Origin: Mycobacterium paraense
GTDB taxonomy: Bacteria > Actinomycetota > Actinomycetes > Mycobacteriales > Mycobacteriaceae
Assembly (NCBI RefSeq): GCF_002101815.1
Contig: NZ_LQPM01000002.1
Span: forward strand, 58,561 to 122,560
Length of the DNA stretch: 64,000 nt
Reading direction: 5' to 3'
Positions 19,454 to 29,034 of the stretch are shown here, one piece after another. The position numbers and the translations under genes were made by a program. The notes beneath the pieces are model-generated. The model was not told the DNA's origin and searched no databases. It saw nothing but the letters and a program-made list of their open reading frames with translations. Every line of letters starts with the position of its first letter. The stretch's first letter is position 1.

Positions 19454-19475
19454 AACTTAGTTGTGCAACTAAGTT
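19454..19475. promoter_or_regulatory. Perfect palindromic operator between SDR and mmpS
   Basis: Ten-base arms AACTTAGTTG and CAACTAAGTT flank a TG centre. An additional GGAACTT half-site follows at 19478-19484. The palindrome lies about 50 bases upstream of the SDR ATG and is the best candidate site for the TetR protein encoded at 17187-17762. Confidence 0.75.
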
Positions 19476-19573
19476 GTGGAACTTACTACTGCGTCCGCCA
19501 GCAATCAAGGCATCGGGCCGAAGCGGGACGTATCTCCATGTCAATCGGCCATTGCAGTAGCTGCCGCCTGTGT

Positions 19574-19599
19574 CTTAGTGTGTTGGACAACTGACTTAT
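19574..19599. promoter_or_regulatory. Possible second, degenerate operator upstream of mmpS
   Basis: TTG-GA-CAA lies at the centre of an imperfect inverted repeat (8 of 12 paired positions agree) whose inner bases match the arms of the 19454-19475 palindrome. It ends 24 bases before the mmpS ATG. Confidence 0.35.
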
Positions 19600-19623
19600 G
19601 GATCCCAGCGAATCGAGGGCAGG

Positions 19624-20052
19624 ATGACCGTCGTCAAACGCATGTGGATACCGCTGGTCGTGCTGGTGCTGGTCGCCCTCACGGGTTTCGCCGTCTACCG
19701 GCTGCACGGGGTGTTCGGTGCTCGGGGCGCCGCGTCGGCCGTCGGCGCCCGCGCCGATGACATCAAGCCCTTCAACCCCAAGCGCGTGACGATGGAGGTC
19801 TTCGGCCCGGCGGGCAGCGTCGCCGACATCAACTACCTCGATGTCGACGCCGTGCCGCAGCGCGTCGACGGCACGCGGCTGCCGTGGACGTACGACGTGG
19901 CCACGACCGCCCCCGCGGTCAGCGTCAACGTCGTCGCGCAGGGCGACGATGACGACATCGGCTGCCGGATCACCGTGAACGGCGCTCTCAAGGCGGAACG
20001 AACCGTCGCGGGGATTCACCCCCAGACCTTCTGCCTGGTGAAGTCCGCGTGA
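19624..20052 (+). CDS. MmpS-family membrane protein
   Basis: The 142-residue protein has one N-terminal transmembrane helix (about residues 7-27) and an extracytoplasmic domain with the MmpS pattern [16 protein letters not shown] and two Cys (positions near 113 and 136). MmpS proteins partner the MmpL transporter encoded with them and assist export of lipids or siderophores. GAGGGCAGG lies just upstream of ATG 19624. The stop overlaps the mmpL GTG by four bases. The cassette resembles mmpS4/mmpS5 units more than the small orphan mmpS genes. Confidence 0.92.
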   Translation: MTVVKRMWIPLVVLVLVALTGFAVYRLHGVFGARGAASAVGARADDIKPFNPKRVTMEVFGPAGSVADINYLDVDAVPQRVDGTRLPWTYDVATTAPAVSVNVVAQGDDDDIGCRITVNGALKAERTVAGIHPQTFCLVKSA

Positions 20053-22880
20053 TCGCGCGGACGGTTCGCCGGCTCTCGGTGCCTATCCTGCTGTTCTGGC
20101 TGGGACTTGCGGCGGTCACCAATATCGCTGTGCCGCAACTGGAGGCGATCGGGGAGGCGCACGCCGTGTCGATAAGCCCCGACGACGCCCCGGCCATACA
20201 GGCCATGAAGCGCGTCGGCCAGGTGTTCGGAGAATTCGACTCCGACAGCGCCGTCATGGTCGTCCTCGAGGGCCAGGCGCCGCTGGGCGAGGCGGCGCAC
20301 CGGTTTTACGACGACCTGATCCGCAGGCTCGCGCAGGACCACAAGCACGTCGAGCACATCCAAAACTTCTGGGGCGATCCGCTCACCGCCGCCGGCTCGC
20401 AGAGCGGCGACGGCAAGGCCGCCTACGTCCAAGTTTTCCTCGCCGGCCGCCAGGGCGAGACGCTGGCCAACGAGTCCGTCGGCGCCGTGCGGCGCATCGT
20501 GTCAAACACCCAGGCGCCCAACGGCATCAGGGCCTACGTCGCCGGGCCGGCGGCGGTGACCACCGATCAGCTCGAATTCGGCGACAAGAGCGCCCGCAAG
20601 GTGATGGGCGTGACCGTCGCGGTCATCGTCCTGATGCTGTTGATCGTCTACCGCTCCGTGGTCACTGTGCTGCTGACGCTGCTGATGGTCTTCATCGAGC
20701 TGCCCGCGGTGCAAGGCGTGATCGCCTTCCTCGGCAGCCGCGGCGTCCTCGGGCTATCCACGTTTGCGGTGCAAATCCTCCCGATACTCGCGATCGCCGC
20801 GGGCACAGATTACGCGATCTTCATCGTGGGCCGGTACCAGGAGGCCCGTCAGGCCGGTCAGGACCGAGAAGCCGCCTACTACACCATGTTTCGCGGCAGC
20901 GCGCACGTGGTGCTGGGCTCGGGCCTGACCATCGCCGGCGCGATGTTCTGCCTCAGCTTCACCACCCTGCCCTATTTCCAAACCCTGGGCGCGCCGTGCG
21001 CGATCGGGATGTTCACGCTGGTGGCGAGCGCGCTGACGCTGGGCCCGGCCATCATCACCCTGGGCAGCCGCTTCGGCCTCTTCGATCCCAAGCGCAAGAT
21101 CAAGACGCGCGGGTGGCGGCGGGTGGGAACCGCCGTTGTCCGCTGGCCCGCGGCGATACTCGCCGCGACTTTCGCGACCGCGCTGGTGGGGCTGCTGGCG
21201 CTGCCGTCGTTCACCACGAGTTACAACGACCGCAATTACCTGCCCCGGACCACACCGTCCAACATCGGCTACGCCGCGGCCGACCGGCACTTTTCGGCCG
21301 CGCGGCTCAACCCCGACATTTTGTTGGTCGAGACCGACCACGACATGCGCAATCCCGCCGACATGCTCGTCCTGGAGCGGGTGGCCAAGGGCGTGTTCGG
21401 TGCCGACGGCGTCGCGCGGGTCCAGTCCATCACCAGGCCGCTGGGCGCCCCGATCACGCACACCTCCATTGCTTTTCAGATCAGCATGCAGGGGACCACG
21501 CTGACCGAGAACATGAAGTACCTGCACGACCGCATGGCCGACATGCGGGCCATCGCCGATCAGATGACCGGCGTCATCGGCACCATGCAACGCATGCTCG
21601 TCCTGATGCGCCGGCTCGCCGGCACCACCCACGACGTCGCCGGCCAGACGAGGCAGATCGTCGCCGACACGACCGAAGTGCGGGACCGCATCGCCGATTT
21701 CGACGACTTCTTCCGGCCGCTGCGCGGCTACCTGTACTGGGAGCGGCACTGTTTCGACATCGGCGTCTGCTGGGCGCTGCGGTCCGCATTCGACGCGCTC
21801 GACGGCGTCGACAAGGTCACCGACGACCTGGGCGCCCTCGTCAAGGACACCGACCGGCTGGACAGCCTGATGCCGCAATTGATCTCGTTGCTGCCGCCGA
21901 TCATCGACGCCACGATCACCATGCGCACGATGACGATGACGATGTACAGCACCTTCGCCGGCCTGCTGGACCAGATGGACGCCGCGCAGCAGAACGCGTC
22001 CGCCATGGGGCAAGCGTTCGACGCGGCCAAAAACGACGATTCCTTCTATCTGCCCCCGGAGGTCTTCGACAACCCCGACTTCAAGCGCGGCTTGGCGATG
22101 TTCTTCTCGCCCGACGGCAAGGCCGCCCGCCTGATCATCACCCACGACGGGGATCCCGCTACCCCCGAAGGGATCTCGCGCGTCGACGCGATCGAGAAGG
22201 CCGCCCGCCACGCCGTCAAGGGCACTCCCTTGGAAACCGCCAAGATCTATCTGGGCGGCACCGCCCCGACGTACAAGGACATGAGTGGTGCGGCCAAATA
22301 CGATCTGCTGATCGCGGGAATCGCGGCGGCCTGCCTGATCTTCGTCATCATGCTGGTCATCACCGGAAGCGTCATCGCCGCGCTGGTCATCATCGGCACC
22401 GTGGTGCTGTCGCTGGGCGCCTCGTTCGGGCTGTCGGTGCTGGTGTGGCAGGACATCCTCGGTATTCCGTTGCACTGGTTGGTGATCGCGATGGCCGTCA
22501 TCATCCTGCTGGCCGTGGGATCGGACTACAACCTCTTGCTGGTCTCCCGGTTCAAGGAGGAGATCGGGGCCGGCATCAAGACCGGCATCATCCGGGCGAT
22601 GGGCGGAACCGGCGCGGTGGTGACCTCGGCGGGGCTGGTGTTCGCGTTCACCATGTCGTCGTTCGTGTTCAGCGATCTGCGGATCATCGGCCAGTTCGGC
22701 ACGACCGTCGGCATCGGGCTGCTCTTCGACACGCTGGTGGTGCGGTCGCTAATGACGCCGTCGATCGCCGCCCTGCTCGGGCGCTGGTTCTGGTGGCCCC
22801 GGCGGGTGGACACCAACCGCCGCGCGCGGCGGTCCGACGCCGCCTCGACTCATCCTGTCCCGGAAAGGGTGCATCCATGA
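20049..22880 (+). CDS. MmpL-family RND transporter
   Basis: A 943-residue inner-membrane RND protein with the MmpL layout: TM1 at about 10-30, a periplasmic domain, five TM segments (about 175-340), a second long periplasmic domain containing a coiled-coil-like [21 protein letters not shown] stretch region, and six TM segments (about 745-930). The proton-relay region TDYAIF in TM4 and SDYNLL in TM10 are present, each with the Asp-Tyr pair expected. GTG start overlaps mmpS. Likely exports a lipid, glycolipid or xenobiotic; the linked SDRs and SRPBCC protein suggest a modified lipid-like cargo. Not an H37Rv gene at this locus. Confidence 0.93.
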   Translation: MIARTVRRLSVPILLFWLGLAAVTNIAVPQLEAIGEAHAVSISPDDAPAIQAMKRVGQVFGEFDSDSAVMVVLEGQAPLGEAAHRFYDDLIRRLAQDHKHVEHIQNFWGDPLTAAGSQSGDGKAAYVQVFLAGRQGETLANESVGAVRRIVSNTQAPNGIRAYVAGPAAVTTDQLEFGDKSARKVMGVTVAVIVLMLLIVYRSVVTVLLTLLMVFIELPAVQGVIAFLGSRGVLGLSTFAVQILPILAIAAGTDYAIFIVGRYQEARQAGQDREAAYYTMFRGSAHVVLGSGLTIAGAMFCLSFTTLPYFQTLGAPCAIGMFTLVASALTLGPAIITLGSRFGLFDPKRKIKTRGWRRVGTAVVRWPAAILAATFATALVGLLALPSFTTSYNDRNYLPRTTPSNIGYAAADRHFSAARLNPDILLVETDHDMRNPADMLVLERVAKGVFGADGVARVQSITRPLGAPITHTSIAFQISMQGTTLTENMKYLHDRMADMRAIADQMTGVIGTMQRMLVLMRRLAGTTHDVAGQTRQIVADTTEVRDRIADFDDFFRPLRGYLYWERHCFDIGVCWALRSAFDALDGVDKVTDDLGALVKDTDRLDSLMPQLISLLPPIIDATITMRTMTMTMYSTFAGLLDQMDAAQQNASAMGQAFDAAKNDDSFYLPPEVFDNPDFKRGLAMFFSPDGKAARLIITHDGDPATPEGISRVDAIEKAARHAVKGTPLETAKIYLGGTAPTYKDMSGAAKYDLLIAGIAAACLIFVIMLVITGSVIAALVIIGTVVLSLGASFGLSVLVWQDILGIPLHWLVIAMAVIILLAVGSDYNLLLVSRFKEEIGAGIKTGIIRAMGGTGAVVTSAGLVFAFTMSSFVFSDLRIIGQFGTTVGIGLLFDTLVVRSLMTPSIAALLGRWFWWPRRVDTNRRARRSDAASTHPVPERVHP

Positions 22881-23242
22881 GCCGACAGACGCTGTCCGAC
22901 TCGATCCGCATCGCCGCGCCGCCCGACGAGGTGTGGGACCTGATCACCACCGTCGCCAGCATCACGGAGTGGTACGACACCTGGGACGCCGTCGAGCACT
23001 CCGGCGCCGACCAACGGCTCCAGGTGGGCACGTCGTTCCGCCTGATCCGCCACCGCCTCGGCCGCGACGACACCGCGCTGTGCCGGGTGACCTCGCTGCG
23101 GCCGCGCACCCAATTGTGCTGGCTGCAGTACGCACCGCACCGGCCCACCATGTCCGTCGAGTTCCTACTAGTCCCCGGGACCGGCGGCACGCTGCTGAAC
23201 CACACCCGGAGCTGGCTCGGGGATGGCGAGCCCAGCCACTAA
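22877..23242 (+). CDS. SRPBCC (polyketide cyclase-like) protein, C-terminally short
   Basis: The 121-residue product starts like a SRPBCC helix-grip protein ([18 protein letters not shown]) and keeps the beta strands, but ends at [14 protein letters not shown], before the long C-terminal helix that normally closes the ligand cavity (family length about 140-150). ATG overlaps the mmpL stop by four bases (ATGA). The stop codon TAA is also part of the guaA -10 hexamer. It may be a truncated remnant at the right edge of the accessory block or a minimal version. A lipid-binding role with MmpL is speculative. Confidence 0.75.
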   Translation: MSRQTLSDSIRIAAPPDEVWDLITTVASITEWYDTWDAVEHSGADQRLQVGTSFRLIRHRLGRDDTALCRVTSLRPRTQLCWLQYAPHRPTMSVEFLLVPGTGGTLLNHTRSWLGDGEPSH

Positions 23243-23245
23243 GCT
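23240..23245 (+). promoter_or_regulatory. -10 hexamer of guaA (leaderless), overlapping the previous stop
   Basis: TAAGCT ends six bases before the guaA GTG. Its first three bases are the stop codon of the SRPBCC gene. Confidence 0.5.
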
Positions 23246-23251
23246 TGCGGC

Positions 23252-24847
23252 GTGGCGGAACCTGCTGACTCCGAAGCGACCGGGCCGGTCGACCGGCCGG
23301 TGCTGGTGGTGGACTTCGGCGCGCAATATGCGCAGCTGATCGCCCGCCGGGTCCGCGAGGCGCGGGTCTTTTCCGAGGTCATTCCCCACACCGCCACGGT
23401 CGAGGAGATCAAGGCGCGTGACCCGGTGGCGGTCGTGCTCTCCGGCGGACCGGCCAGCGTCTACACCGAGGGCGCCCCCCAGCTCGACCCGGCGCTGTTC
23501 GACCTCGAGGTGCCGGTGTTCGGCATCTGCTACGGGTTTCAGGCCATGGCGCAGGCCCTGGGCGGCACGGTCGCCCACACCGGCACCAGCGAGTACGGCC
23601 GCACCGAGCTGAAAGTGCTTGGCGGCGAGCTGCATTCGGGCCTGCCCGACGTCCAGCCGGTGTGGATGAGCCACGGCGACGCGGTCACCGCGGCACCGGA
23701 CGGATTCGACGTGGTCGCGTCCAGCGCGGGAGCGGCCGTGGCCGCCTTCGAGAACCGGGAGCGGCGCCTGGCCGGCGTGCAGTACCACCCGGAGGTGATG
23801 CACACCCCGCACGGCCAGCAGGTGCTCAGCCGGTTCCTGCACGACTTCGCCGGGCTCGGCGCGCAGTGGACGCCCGCCAACATCGCCGACGCGCTCGTCG
23901 AGCAGGTGCGCGCCCAGATCGGCGACGGCTACGCGATCTGCGGGCTGTCCGGCGGCGTGGATTCGGCGGTGGCCGCCGCGCTGGTGCAGCGCGCCATCGG
24001 CGACCGGCTGACGTGTGTCTTCGTCGACCATGGACTGTTGCGCGCCGGGGAGCGCGACCAGGTGCAGCGCGACTTCGTGGCCGCCACCGGCGCCAACCTG
24101 GTCACCGTCGACGCCGAAGAGACCTTCCTGCAGGCGCTGTCGGGGGTGACCAACCCCGAGGGCAAGCGCAAGATCATCGGCCGCCAGTTCATCCGGGCGT
24201 TCGAGGGCGCGGTGCGAGACATCTTGCAAGAGGGTGGGGCGGATACGGATTCTCAGGTCGAATTTTTGGTGCAGGGCACGCTGTATCCGGACGTGGTGGA
24301 GTCCGGCGGCGGCAGCGGCACCGCGAACATCAAGAGCCACCACAACGTCGGGGGCCTGCCGGGCGACCTGAAGTTCAAGCTCGTCGAGCCGCTGCGGCTG
24401 CTGTTCAAGGACGAGGTGCGCGCGGTCGGCCGCGAGCTGGGTTTGCCAGAGGAAATCGTTGCGCGCCAACCCTTTCCGGGACCGGGGCTGGGGATCCGGA
24501 TCGTCGGCGAGGTCACCGCGCAGCGGCTGGACACGTTGCGGCGCGCCGACGAGATCGCGCGCGAGGAGCTTACCGCCGCCGGCCTGGACAACCAGATCTG
24601 GCAGTGTCCGGTGGTGCTGCTGGCCGACGTCCGCTCGGTCGGGGTGCAGGGCGACAACCGCACCTACGGGCACCCGATCGTGCTGCGGCCGGTGTCCAGC
24701 GAGGACGCTATGACCGCCGACTGGACCCGGGTGCCCTACGAGGTGCTGGAGCGCATCTCGACCCGGATCACCAACGAGGTGCCCGAGGTCAACCGCGTGG
24801 TGCTGGACGTCACCAGCAAGCCGCCCGGCACCATCGAGTGGGAGTAG
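23252..24847 (+). CDS. guaA: GMP synthase (glutamine-hydrolysing) GuaA
   Basis: GuaA converts XMP to GMP using ATP and glutamine in the cytosol. The 531-residue protein has an N-terminal class I glutamine amidotransferase (Cys 93 in GICYGF; His/Glu in YHPEVMH), the ATP pyrophosphatase P-loop [10 protein letters not shown], and the C-terminal dimerisation domain ending KPPGTIEWE. It is collinear with M. tuberculosis GuaA (525 residues), with a slightly longer loop before [13 protein letters not shown] 23252 follows a -10 hexamer by six bases, so it is probably leaderless. guaB2/guaB3 are about 20 kb away. Confidence 0.97.
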   Translation: MAEPADSEATGPVDRPVLVVDFGAQYAQLIARRVREARVFSEVIPHTATVEEIKARDPVAVVLSGGPASVYTEGAPQLDPALFDLEVPVFGICYGFQAMAQALGGTVAHTGTSEYGRTELKVLGGELHSGLPDVQPVWMSHGDAVTAAPDGFDVVASSAGAAVAAFENRERRLAGVQYHPEVMHTPHGQQVLSRFLHDFAGLGAQWTPANIADALVEQVRAQIGDGYAICGLSGGVDSAVAAALVQRAIGDRLTCVFVDHGLLRAGERDQVQRDFVAATGANLVTVDAEETFLQALSGVTNPEGKRKIIGRQFIRAFEGAVRDILQEGGADTDSQVEFLVQGTLYPDVVESGGGSGTANIKSHHNVGGLPGDLKFKLVEPLRLLFKDEVRAVGRELGLPEEIVARQPFPGPGLGIRIVGEVTAQRLDTLRRADEIAREELTAAGLDNQIWQCPVVLLADVRSVGVQGDNRTYGHPIVLRPVSSEDAMTADWTRVPYEVLERISTRITNEVPEVNRVVLDVTSKPPGTIEWE

Positions 24848-24865
24848 GCCCCTCGCGCCGTTTGC

Positions 24866-24926
24866 CGCGAGAGTGCAACTGCCGACGCCTCTTCTCGGGA
24901 AACGTGTTGCCCGTTGCACTTTCGCG
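24866..24926. terminator. Inverted repeat between convergent guaA and secreted-protein gene
   Basis: Left arm CGCGAGAGTGCAAC (24866-24879) pairs with GTTGCACTTTCGCG (24913-24926), one mismatch in 14, around a 33-base loop. Its location between convergent stops suggests a bidirectional terminator or processing hairpin. A related element follows dnaE2 at 45092-45155. Confidence 0.5.
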
Positions 24927-24931
24927 ATCGG

Positions 24932-25516
24932 TTACTCGACGAATTCGCGCCTGCCGTAATCGATCGTGGCCGCATCCCAGTTCCCGCCGGCCTCGCCGAC
25001 GAGCCGGCGGGCGACGTCCTGGTCGCCGTCCCCGGCGACCAGGATCAGGGTGTGGTCGGTGGTGGTGACGGACCCGCCCCGGATGCGGTCGCGGGCGGCC
25101 GGGTCGGCCGCCAGCGCGTCGGAGAAGCGGGCGATGTCGACGTCCGGCACGGCGACGAGCATCGCGTCCTCGTCCTGCGCATGCTGCGGAAGGTAGTCGA
25201 AGGCCAGCACCGCTTCCTGGTCGAACTGGTGGCGCAGCGCCTCGGCGGCGGTGTGCGACGAACCGCCGCACAGGTGAATTTCGAGCGAGCGCTCGCCGGT
25301 GCCGCGCTGCAGCGCGTTCGACCAGTACACCCCGTCGAGCGGGGTCGAGCCCGTGACCGCCGCGCCGCTGAGCGCGATCGTCGCGGTGGCCTGCGCCGCG
25401 AAGAGCGGACCGGTGTCGGCGGCGAACAGCTCGGCGCGCTGACAGGGCTCGGCCCGGGCCGGGGCGGGAAAAGTGCAGCAAAAAAGCACCATCAGCCACA
25501 CCAGCACCGACCGCAT
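24932..25516 (-). CDS. Secreted or membrane-anchored protein of unknown function (Rv3395A-like)
   Basis: The 194-residue product begins with a clear signal sequence (MRSVLVWLMVLFCCTFPAPARAEP) with probable cleavage after ARA. The mature part has two Cys and repeated FDYLP/VAVPDVDIARF-like segments but no domain I can name. It fits Rv3395A, which sits beside guaA and imuA' in M. tuberculosis and is reported there as DNA-damage responsive, as I recall. ATG 25516 has GAGAGG seven bases upstream. The divergent imuA' promoter with a LexA box lies 60 bases away, so co-induction is possible. Confidence 0.8.
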   Translation of the reverse strand: MRSVLVWLMVLFCCTFPAPARAEPCQRAELFAADTGPLFAAQATATIALSGAAVTGSTPLDGVYWSNALQRGTGERSLEIHLCGGSSHTAAEALRHQFDQEAVLAFDYLPQHAQDEDAMLVAVPDVDIARFSDALAADPAARDRIRGGSVTTTDHTLILVAGDGDQDVARRLVGEAGGNWDAATIDYGRREFVE

Positions 25517-25576
25517 AAAGCAGCCTCTCACGTTTCTTGACGCTTGTCGGAGGGTGGGTGTTTACTCGCGAATGTA

Positions 25577-25592
25577 TCGAACATACTTTCGA
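25577..25592. promoter_or_regulatory. LexA/SOS box upstream of imuA'
   Basis: TCGAACATACTTTCGA matches the mycobacterial consensus TCGAAC-N4-GTTCGA except one base in the right half. A TANNNT hexamer (TACTTT, 25584-25589) lies within it, so LexA would cover the -10. Confidence 0.85.
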
Positions 25593-25617
25593 AAACAGCG
25601 TCAGGTGGGAGGCAGTC

Positions 25618-26268
25618 ATGACCGCGGCTCTGGCCTCCGATCACCGCGCTGAGCAGCTGAAATCACTGCGCCGGCGGATGGCGGAGATCTCCGGGCGCGC
25701 CGCCCCCGAGGACCTGCTGCCGGATTCGGAATCCTGGCTGGCGCTCCCGCGGTGGCTCGCGGATTCGCTGCCGGTGCCGTTGCCGCGGGGAACGGTGGCG
25801 GTGCTGTCGGGGGCCCGGTCGCTGGTGGTGGGCGTGGTGGCCTCGGTGACGGCGGCCGGGGGCAACGTCGCCATCGTCGGCCAGCCCGACATCGGGCTGC
25901 TGGCCGCCGTGGAGATGGGGGCGGACCTGAGCCGGCTCGCGGTGATACCGGACGCCGGGACCGATCCGGTGGAGGTGGCCGCGGTGCTCGTCGACGGCAT
26001 GGATCTGGTGGTGCTCGGCCTGGGCGGGCGCCAGGTGCCGCACACCCGGGCGCGGGCGGTGATGGCGCGGGCCCGCAACAAGGGCTGCACCCTGCTGGTC
26101 ACCGACGGCGACTGGCAGGGGGCGCCGACGCGGTTGGAGGCGCGGGTCTGCGGCTATGAGATCACGGCGAACGGCCGCCCGGGCTTCGGGCGCATCGGCA
26201 AAGTGCGGCTGCGGGTCGGCGGGGTGTGCGCGGGCAGGCGGGTGATCGGCCGGTCGCGAGCCGGGTGA
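25618..26268 (+). CDS. imuA': ImuA', mutasome accessory protein
   Basis: ImuA' works with ImuB and DnaE2 in damage-induced translesion mutagenesis. The 216-residue protein has a degenerate RecA-like core ([25 protein letters not shown] at about residues 62-86), with no intact Walker A. ATG 25618 was chosen because GGTGGGAGG lies five bases upstream; it sits 25 bases after the LexA box. Length is similar to M. tuberculosis Rv3395c. imuB begins four bases after its stop, an operon. M. tuberculosis work shows the C-terminal part interacts with ImuB. Confidence 0.93.
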   Translation: MTAALASDHRAEQLKSLRRRMAEISGRAAPEDLLPDSESWLALPRWLADSLPVPLPRGTVAVLSGARSLVVGVVASVTAAGGNVAIVGQPDIGLLAAVEMGADLSRLAVIPDAGTDPVEVAAVLVDGMDLVVLGLGGRQVPHTRARAVMARARNKGCTLLVTDGDWQGAPTRLEARVCGYEITANGRPGFGRIGKVRLRVGGVCAGRRVIGRSRAG

Positions 26269-26272
26269 ACTG

Positions 26273-27835
26273 GTGGCTTCCTCACGCGCGCTGGCGATCT
26301 GGTGCATGGACTGGCCCGCGGTCGCGGCGGCGGCCGCGGCGGAGCTGCCCGTGACGGCCCCGATCGCGATCACGTTGGCCAACCGGGTGATCGCCTGCTC
26401 GTCGGCCGCCCGCGCGGCAGGGGTGCGGCGGGGGCTGCGGCGACGGGAGGCGGCGGCCCGGTGCCCGCAGCTGCACGTCGCGACCGCCGACGCCGACCGC
26501 GACGCCCGCTTCTTCGAACCGGTGATCGCCGCGGTGGACGATCTGGTGCCCCGCGCCGAGGTGTTGCGGCCGGGCCTGCTGGTGTTGCCGGTGCGCGGGG
26601 CTGCCCGCTATTTCGGGTCCGAGGAGCTGGCGGCCGAGCGGCTGATCGACGCGGTGGCGGCGGCCGGCGCCGAGTGTCAGGTAGGGATCGCCGACCAGTT
26701 GTCCACCGCGGTCTTTGCCGCGCGCGCGGGCCGGATCGTCGAGCCGGGTGGCGACGCGAGGTTCCTGTCGACGCTGTCGATCCGGCAGCTGGCGACCGAG
26801 CCGAGCCTGTCCGGCCCGGGGCGGGAGGAGCTGACGGACCTGTTGTGGCGGATGGGAATTCGCACCATCGGGCAGTTCGCTCTCCTGTCGCGCACCGACG
26901 TGGCCTCCCGGTTCGGCGCCGACGGGGTGACCGCGCACCGGTTCGCCCGCGGCGAGCCCGAGCGGGCACCGTCCGGGCGCGAGCCGCCGCCGGAACTCGA
27001 GGCCGTGCTGGACTGCGACCCCCCGATCGACCGGGTCGATGCCGCGGCCTTCGCGGGGCGCTCGCTGGCCGGCGCGCTGCACCAGGCGCTGATGGCCGCG
27101 GGGGTCGGCTGCACCCGGCTGGCCATCCACGCCGTCACCGCCAACGGCGAAGAACTGCAACGGGTGTGGCGGTGCGCCGAGCCGTTGACCGAGGACGCGA
27201 CCGCCGACCGGGTGCGCTGGCAGCTCGACGGGTGGTTGAGCAGCCGCACCGCCCGCAACCCCCGCCCGACGGCGGCGGTGACGCTGTTGCGGCTGCAGGC
27301 GGTGGAGGTGGTGTCGGCCGAGGCGCTGCAGTTGCCGTTATGGGGTGGCTTGGGCGAGGAGGACAGGCTGCGGGCCCGCCGGGCGCTGGTGCGGGTCCAG
27401 GGCCTGCTCGGGCCGGAGGCGGTGCGGGTGCCGGTGCTCTCCGGCGGCCGCGGGCCGGCCGAGCGCATCACGTTGATCCCGCTGGGCGACGAGCCGGTGC
27501 CGCGGGCCGACCCGGAGCCGCCGTGGCCCGGGCAGCTGCCGCAGCCGTCGCCGGCCGTGCTGCTCGACGACCCGGTGGAATTGCTTGACGCCGAGGGGGT
27601 TTCGATACGGGTGACCGGCCGGGGGATGTTCTCGGCCGACCCCGCCCGGCTGACCGTGCGCGGCCGGGACGAGCCGCTGCGCTGGTGGGCCGGGCCCTGG
27701 CCGGTCGACGAGCGGTGGTGGGATCCCGAAGCCAAAGGCCGCGCCGCCCGCGCGCAGGTCCTGCTGGAGGACGAGCGGGCGTTCCTGCTGTGCTACCGCC
27801 AGCGGCGCTGGTACCTCGAGGGCAGCTACGAGTGA
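26273..27835 (+). CDS. imuB: ImuB, catalytically degenerate Y-family polymerase-like clamp adaptor
   Basis: The 520-residue protein has the Y-family fold (LAIWCMDWPAVAAAA at the N-terminus, where the catalytic Asp-containing motif is degenerate) and the little-finger/C-terminal region. The beta-clamp binding motif QLPLW is at residues 353-357. ImuB bridges DnaE2 and the sliding clamp in the mutasome. GTG 26273 follows the imuA' stop by four bases. Nearly full-length collinearity with Rv3394c, ending CYRQRRWYLEGSYE. Its stop is five bases from the convergent lactate-monooxygenase-like gene. Confidence 0.95.
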   Translation: MASSRALAIWCMDWPAVAAAAAAELPVTAPIAITLANRVIACSSAARAAGVRRGLRRREAAARCPQLHVATADADRDARFFEPVIAAVDDLVPRAEVLRPGLLVLPVRGAARYFGSEELAAERLIDAVAAAGAECQVGIADQLSTAVFAARAGRIVEPGGDARFLSTLSIRQLATEPSLSGPGREELTDLLWRMGIRTIGQFALLSRTDVASRFGADGVTAHRFARGEPERAPSGREPPPELEAVLDCDPPIDRVDAAAFAGRSLAGALHQALMAAGVGCTRLAIHAVTANGEELQRVWRCAEPLTEDATADRVRWQLDGWLSSRTARNPRPTAAVTLLRLQAVEVVSAEALQLPLWGGLGEEDRLRARRALVRVQGLLGPEAVRVPVLSGGRGPAERITLIPLGDEPVPRADPEPPWPGQLPQPSPAVLLDDPVELLDAEGVSIRVTGRGMFSADPARLTVRGRDEPLRWWAGPWPVDERWWDPEAKGRAARAQVLLEDERAFLLCYRQRRWYLEGSYE

Positions 27836-27840
27836 CGGCC

Positions 27841-28995
27841 CTATCCGGTGGGCCGCAGCGCGTCCGGCGTCAGGTCCTTGAGCGACGGGTACCCGTCGAC
27901 GGCCATGATCAGGTCCGCCTCGGCCAGCAGCGAGCGCAGCACGTGCACGATGCCCTCGACCCCGCCGAGCGCCAGGCCGTAGGCGTAGGGGCGCCCGATC
28001 CCCACCGCGGTCGCGCCCATCGCCAGGGCCTTGATGATGTCGGCGCCGCTGCGGATGCCGGAGTCGAACAGCACCGGCATCCCCTCGGCGGCCTCCAGCA
28101 CCCCGGGGAGGCAGTCCAGGCAGGGCAGCCCGCCGTTGGCCTGCCGGCCGCCGTGGTTGGAACAGTAAATGGCGTCCACGCCAATGTCTTTGGCGCGGCG
28201 CACATCGTCGGGGTGGCAGATGCCCTTCACCATCAGCGGCAGGCTGGTCTCCGCCCGCAGCCACTCCAGGTCGCTCCACCGGAACGGGCCCCCGAAGATG
28301 GGCAGCTTGCGCACCGCCGCCTCGGTGGCTTCCTCGCCCGGTTGCAGGCTCGCGCGGAAGACCGGGTCGGAGGTGTAGTTGCTCAGGCATCCGCTGGGCA
28401 CCTGCGGGTAGTTCCCGGCGCTCAGGTCGCGGGGCCGCCAGCCGGTGACCCAGGTGTCGAGGGTGACCGCGATGGCCCGGAAGCCGCACGCCTCGGCGCG
28501 GTGCACCAGGCTGGCGGCCATCTCGCGGTCCGGCGGCGTGTACAGCTGGAAAAAGCCGGGGGTGTCGCCCAGCTCCGGGGCCACCTCTTCCATCGGGTCG
28601 GACGTGAGCGTGCCCACGAAGAACGGCACACCCGTGCGGGCGGACGCCCGCGCCGCGGCCAGGTCGCCGTGGCCGTCCTGGGCGCACACGCCGATGACGC
28701 CGATGGGGGCCATGAAGATCGGCGACGGAAGGGAAATCCCGAACAGCTCGACGGACATGTCACGCTGCTCGGGCGCGATCCCCATGCGGGGGAACAGGCC
28801 CCACCGCTTGAAGGCGTCGCAGTTGGCCCGCTGGGTGTGCTCGTCGCCGGCCCCGCCGGCGACGTACCCCAACACCTTCGGCGGCATCGCCGCGGCGGCC
28901 TTGGCCTCCAGGTCGGCGAACTTGATGGGGTAGGGCGGCTGCCGGCCGGCCTGCCCCTGGTCGTACAGCTCGGTCTGATAGTCGGCGAAAGGCAT
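27841..28995 (-). CDS. FMN-dependent alpha-hydroxy acid oxidase, lactate 2-monooxygenase-like
   Basis: The 384-residue TIM-barrel flavoenzyme closely resembles M. smegmatis lactate 2-monooxygenase, which oxidises L-lactate to acetate, CO2 and water. Visible motifs: GYVAGGAGDEHTQRAN near the N-terminus, TLDTW, catalytic His in YCSNHGGRQANGG, FMN phosphate loop DSGIRSGADIIKALAMGA and the C-terminal LTPDALRP. Lactate dehydrogenase or mandelate-type activity is also possible. Last of five minus-strand genes lpqD-acrA1-oxygenase-iunH-this. I know of no counterpart at this position in H37Rv. Confidence 0.9.
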   Translation of the reverse strand: MPFADYQTELYDQGQAGRQPPYPIKFADLEAKAAAAMPPKVLGYVAGGAGDEHTQRANCDAFKRWGLFPRMGIAPEQRDMSVELFGISLPSPIFMAPIGVIGVCAQDGHGDLAAARASARTGVPFFVGTLTSDPMEEVAPELGDTPGFFQLYTPPDREMAASLVHRAEACGFRAIAVTLDTWVTGWRPRDLSAGNYPQVPSGCLSNYTSDPVFRASLQPGEEATEAAVRKLPIFGGPFRWSDLEWLRAETSLPLMVKGICHPDDVRRAKDIGVDAIYCSNHGGRQANGGLPCLDCLPGVLEAAEGMPVLFDSGIRSGADIIKALAMGATAVGIGRPYAYGLALGGVEGIVHVLRSLLAEADLIMAVDGYPSLKDLTPDALRPTG

Positions 28996-29034
28996 GGCTT
29001 GCGCGTACCCGGCGGCCGGGCCGCGAAACGGTCG

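Noticed and set aside
20754..22475. 573-codon minus-strand frame opposite mmpL
   Set aside because: Low-complexity antisense translation with no start signal or domain.
22933..23268. Possible frameshift extending the SRPBCC protein into the guaA region
   Set aside because: The alternative frame does not restore the missing C-terminal helix; it reads as Arg/Pro-rich noise.
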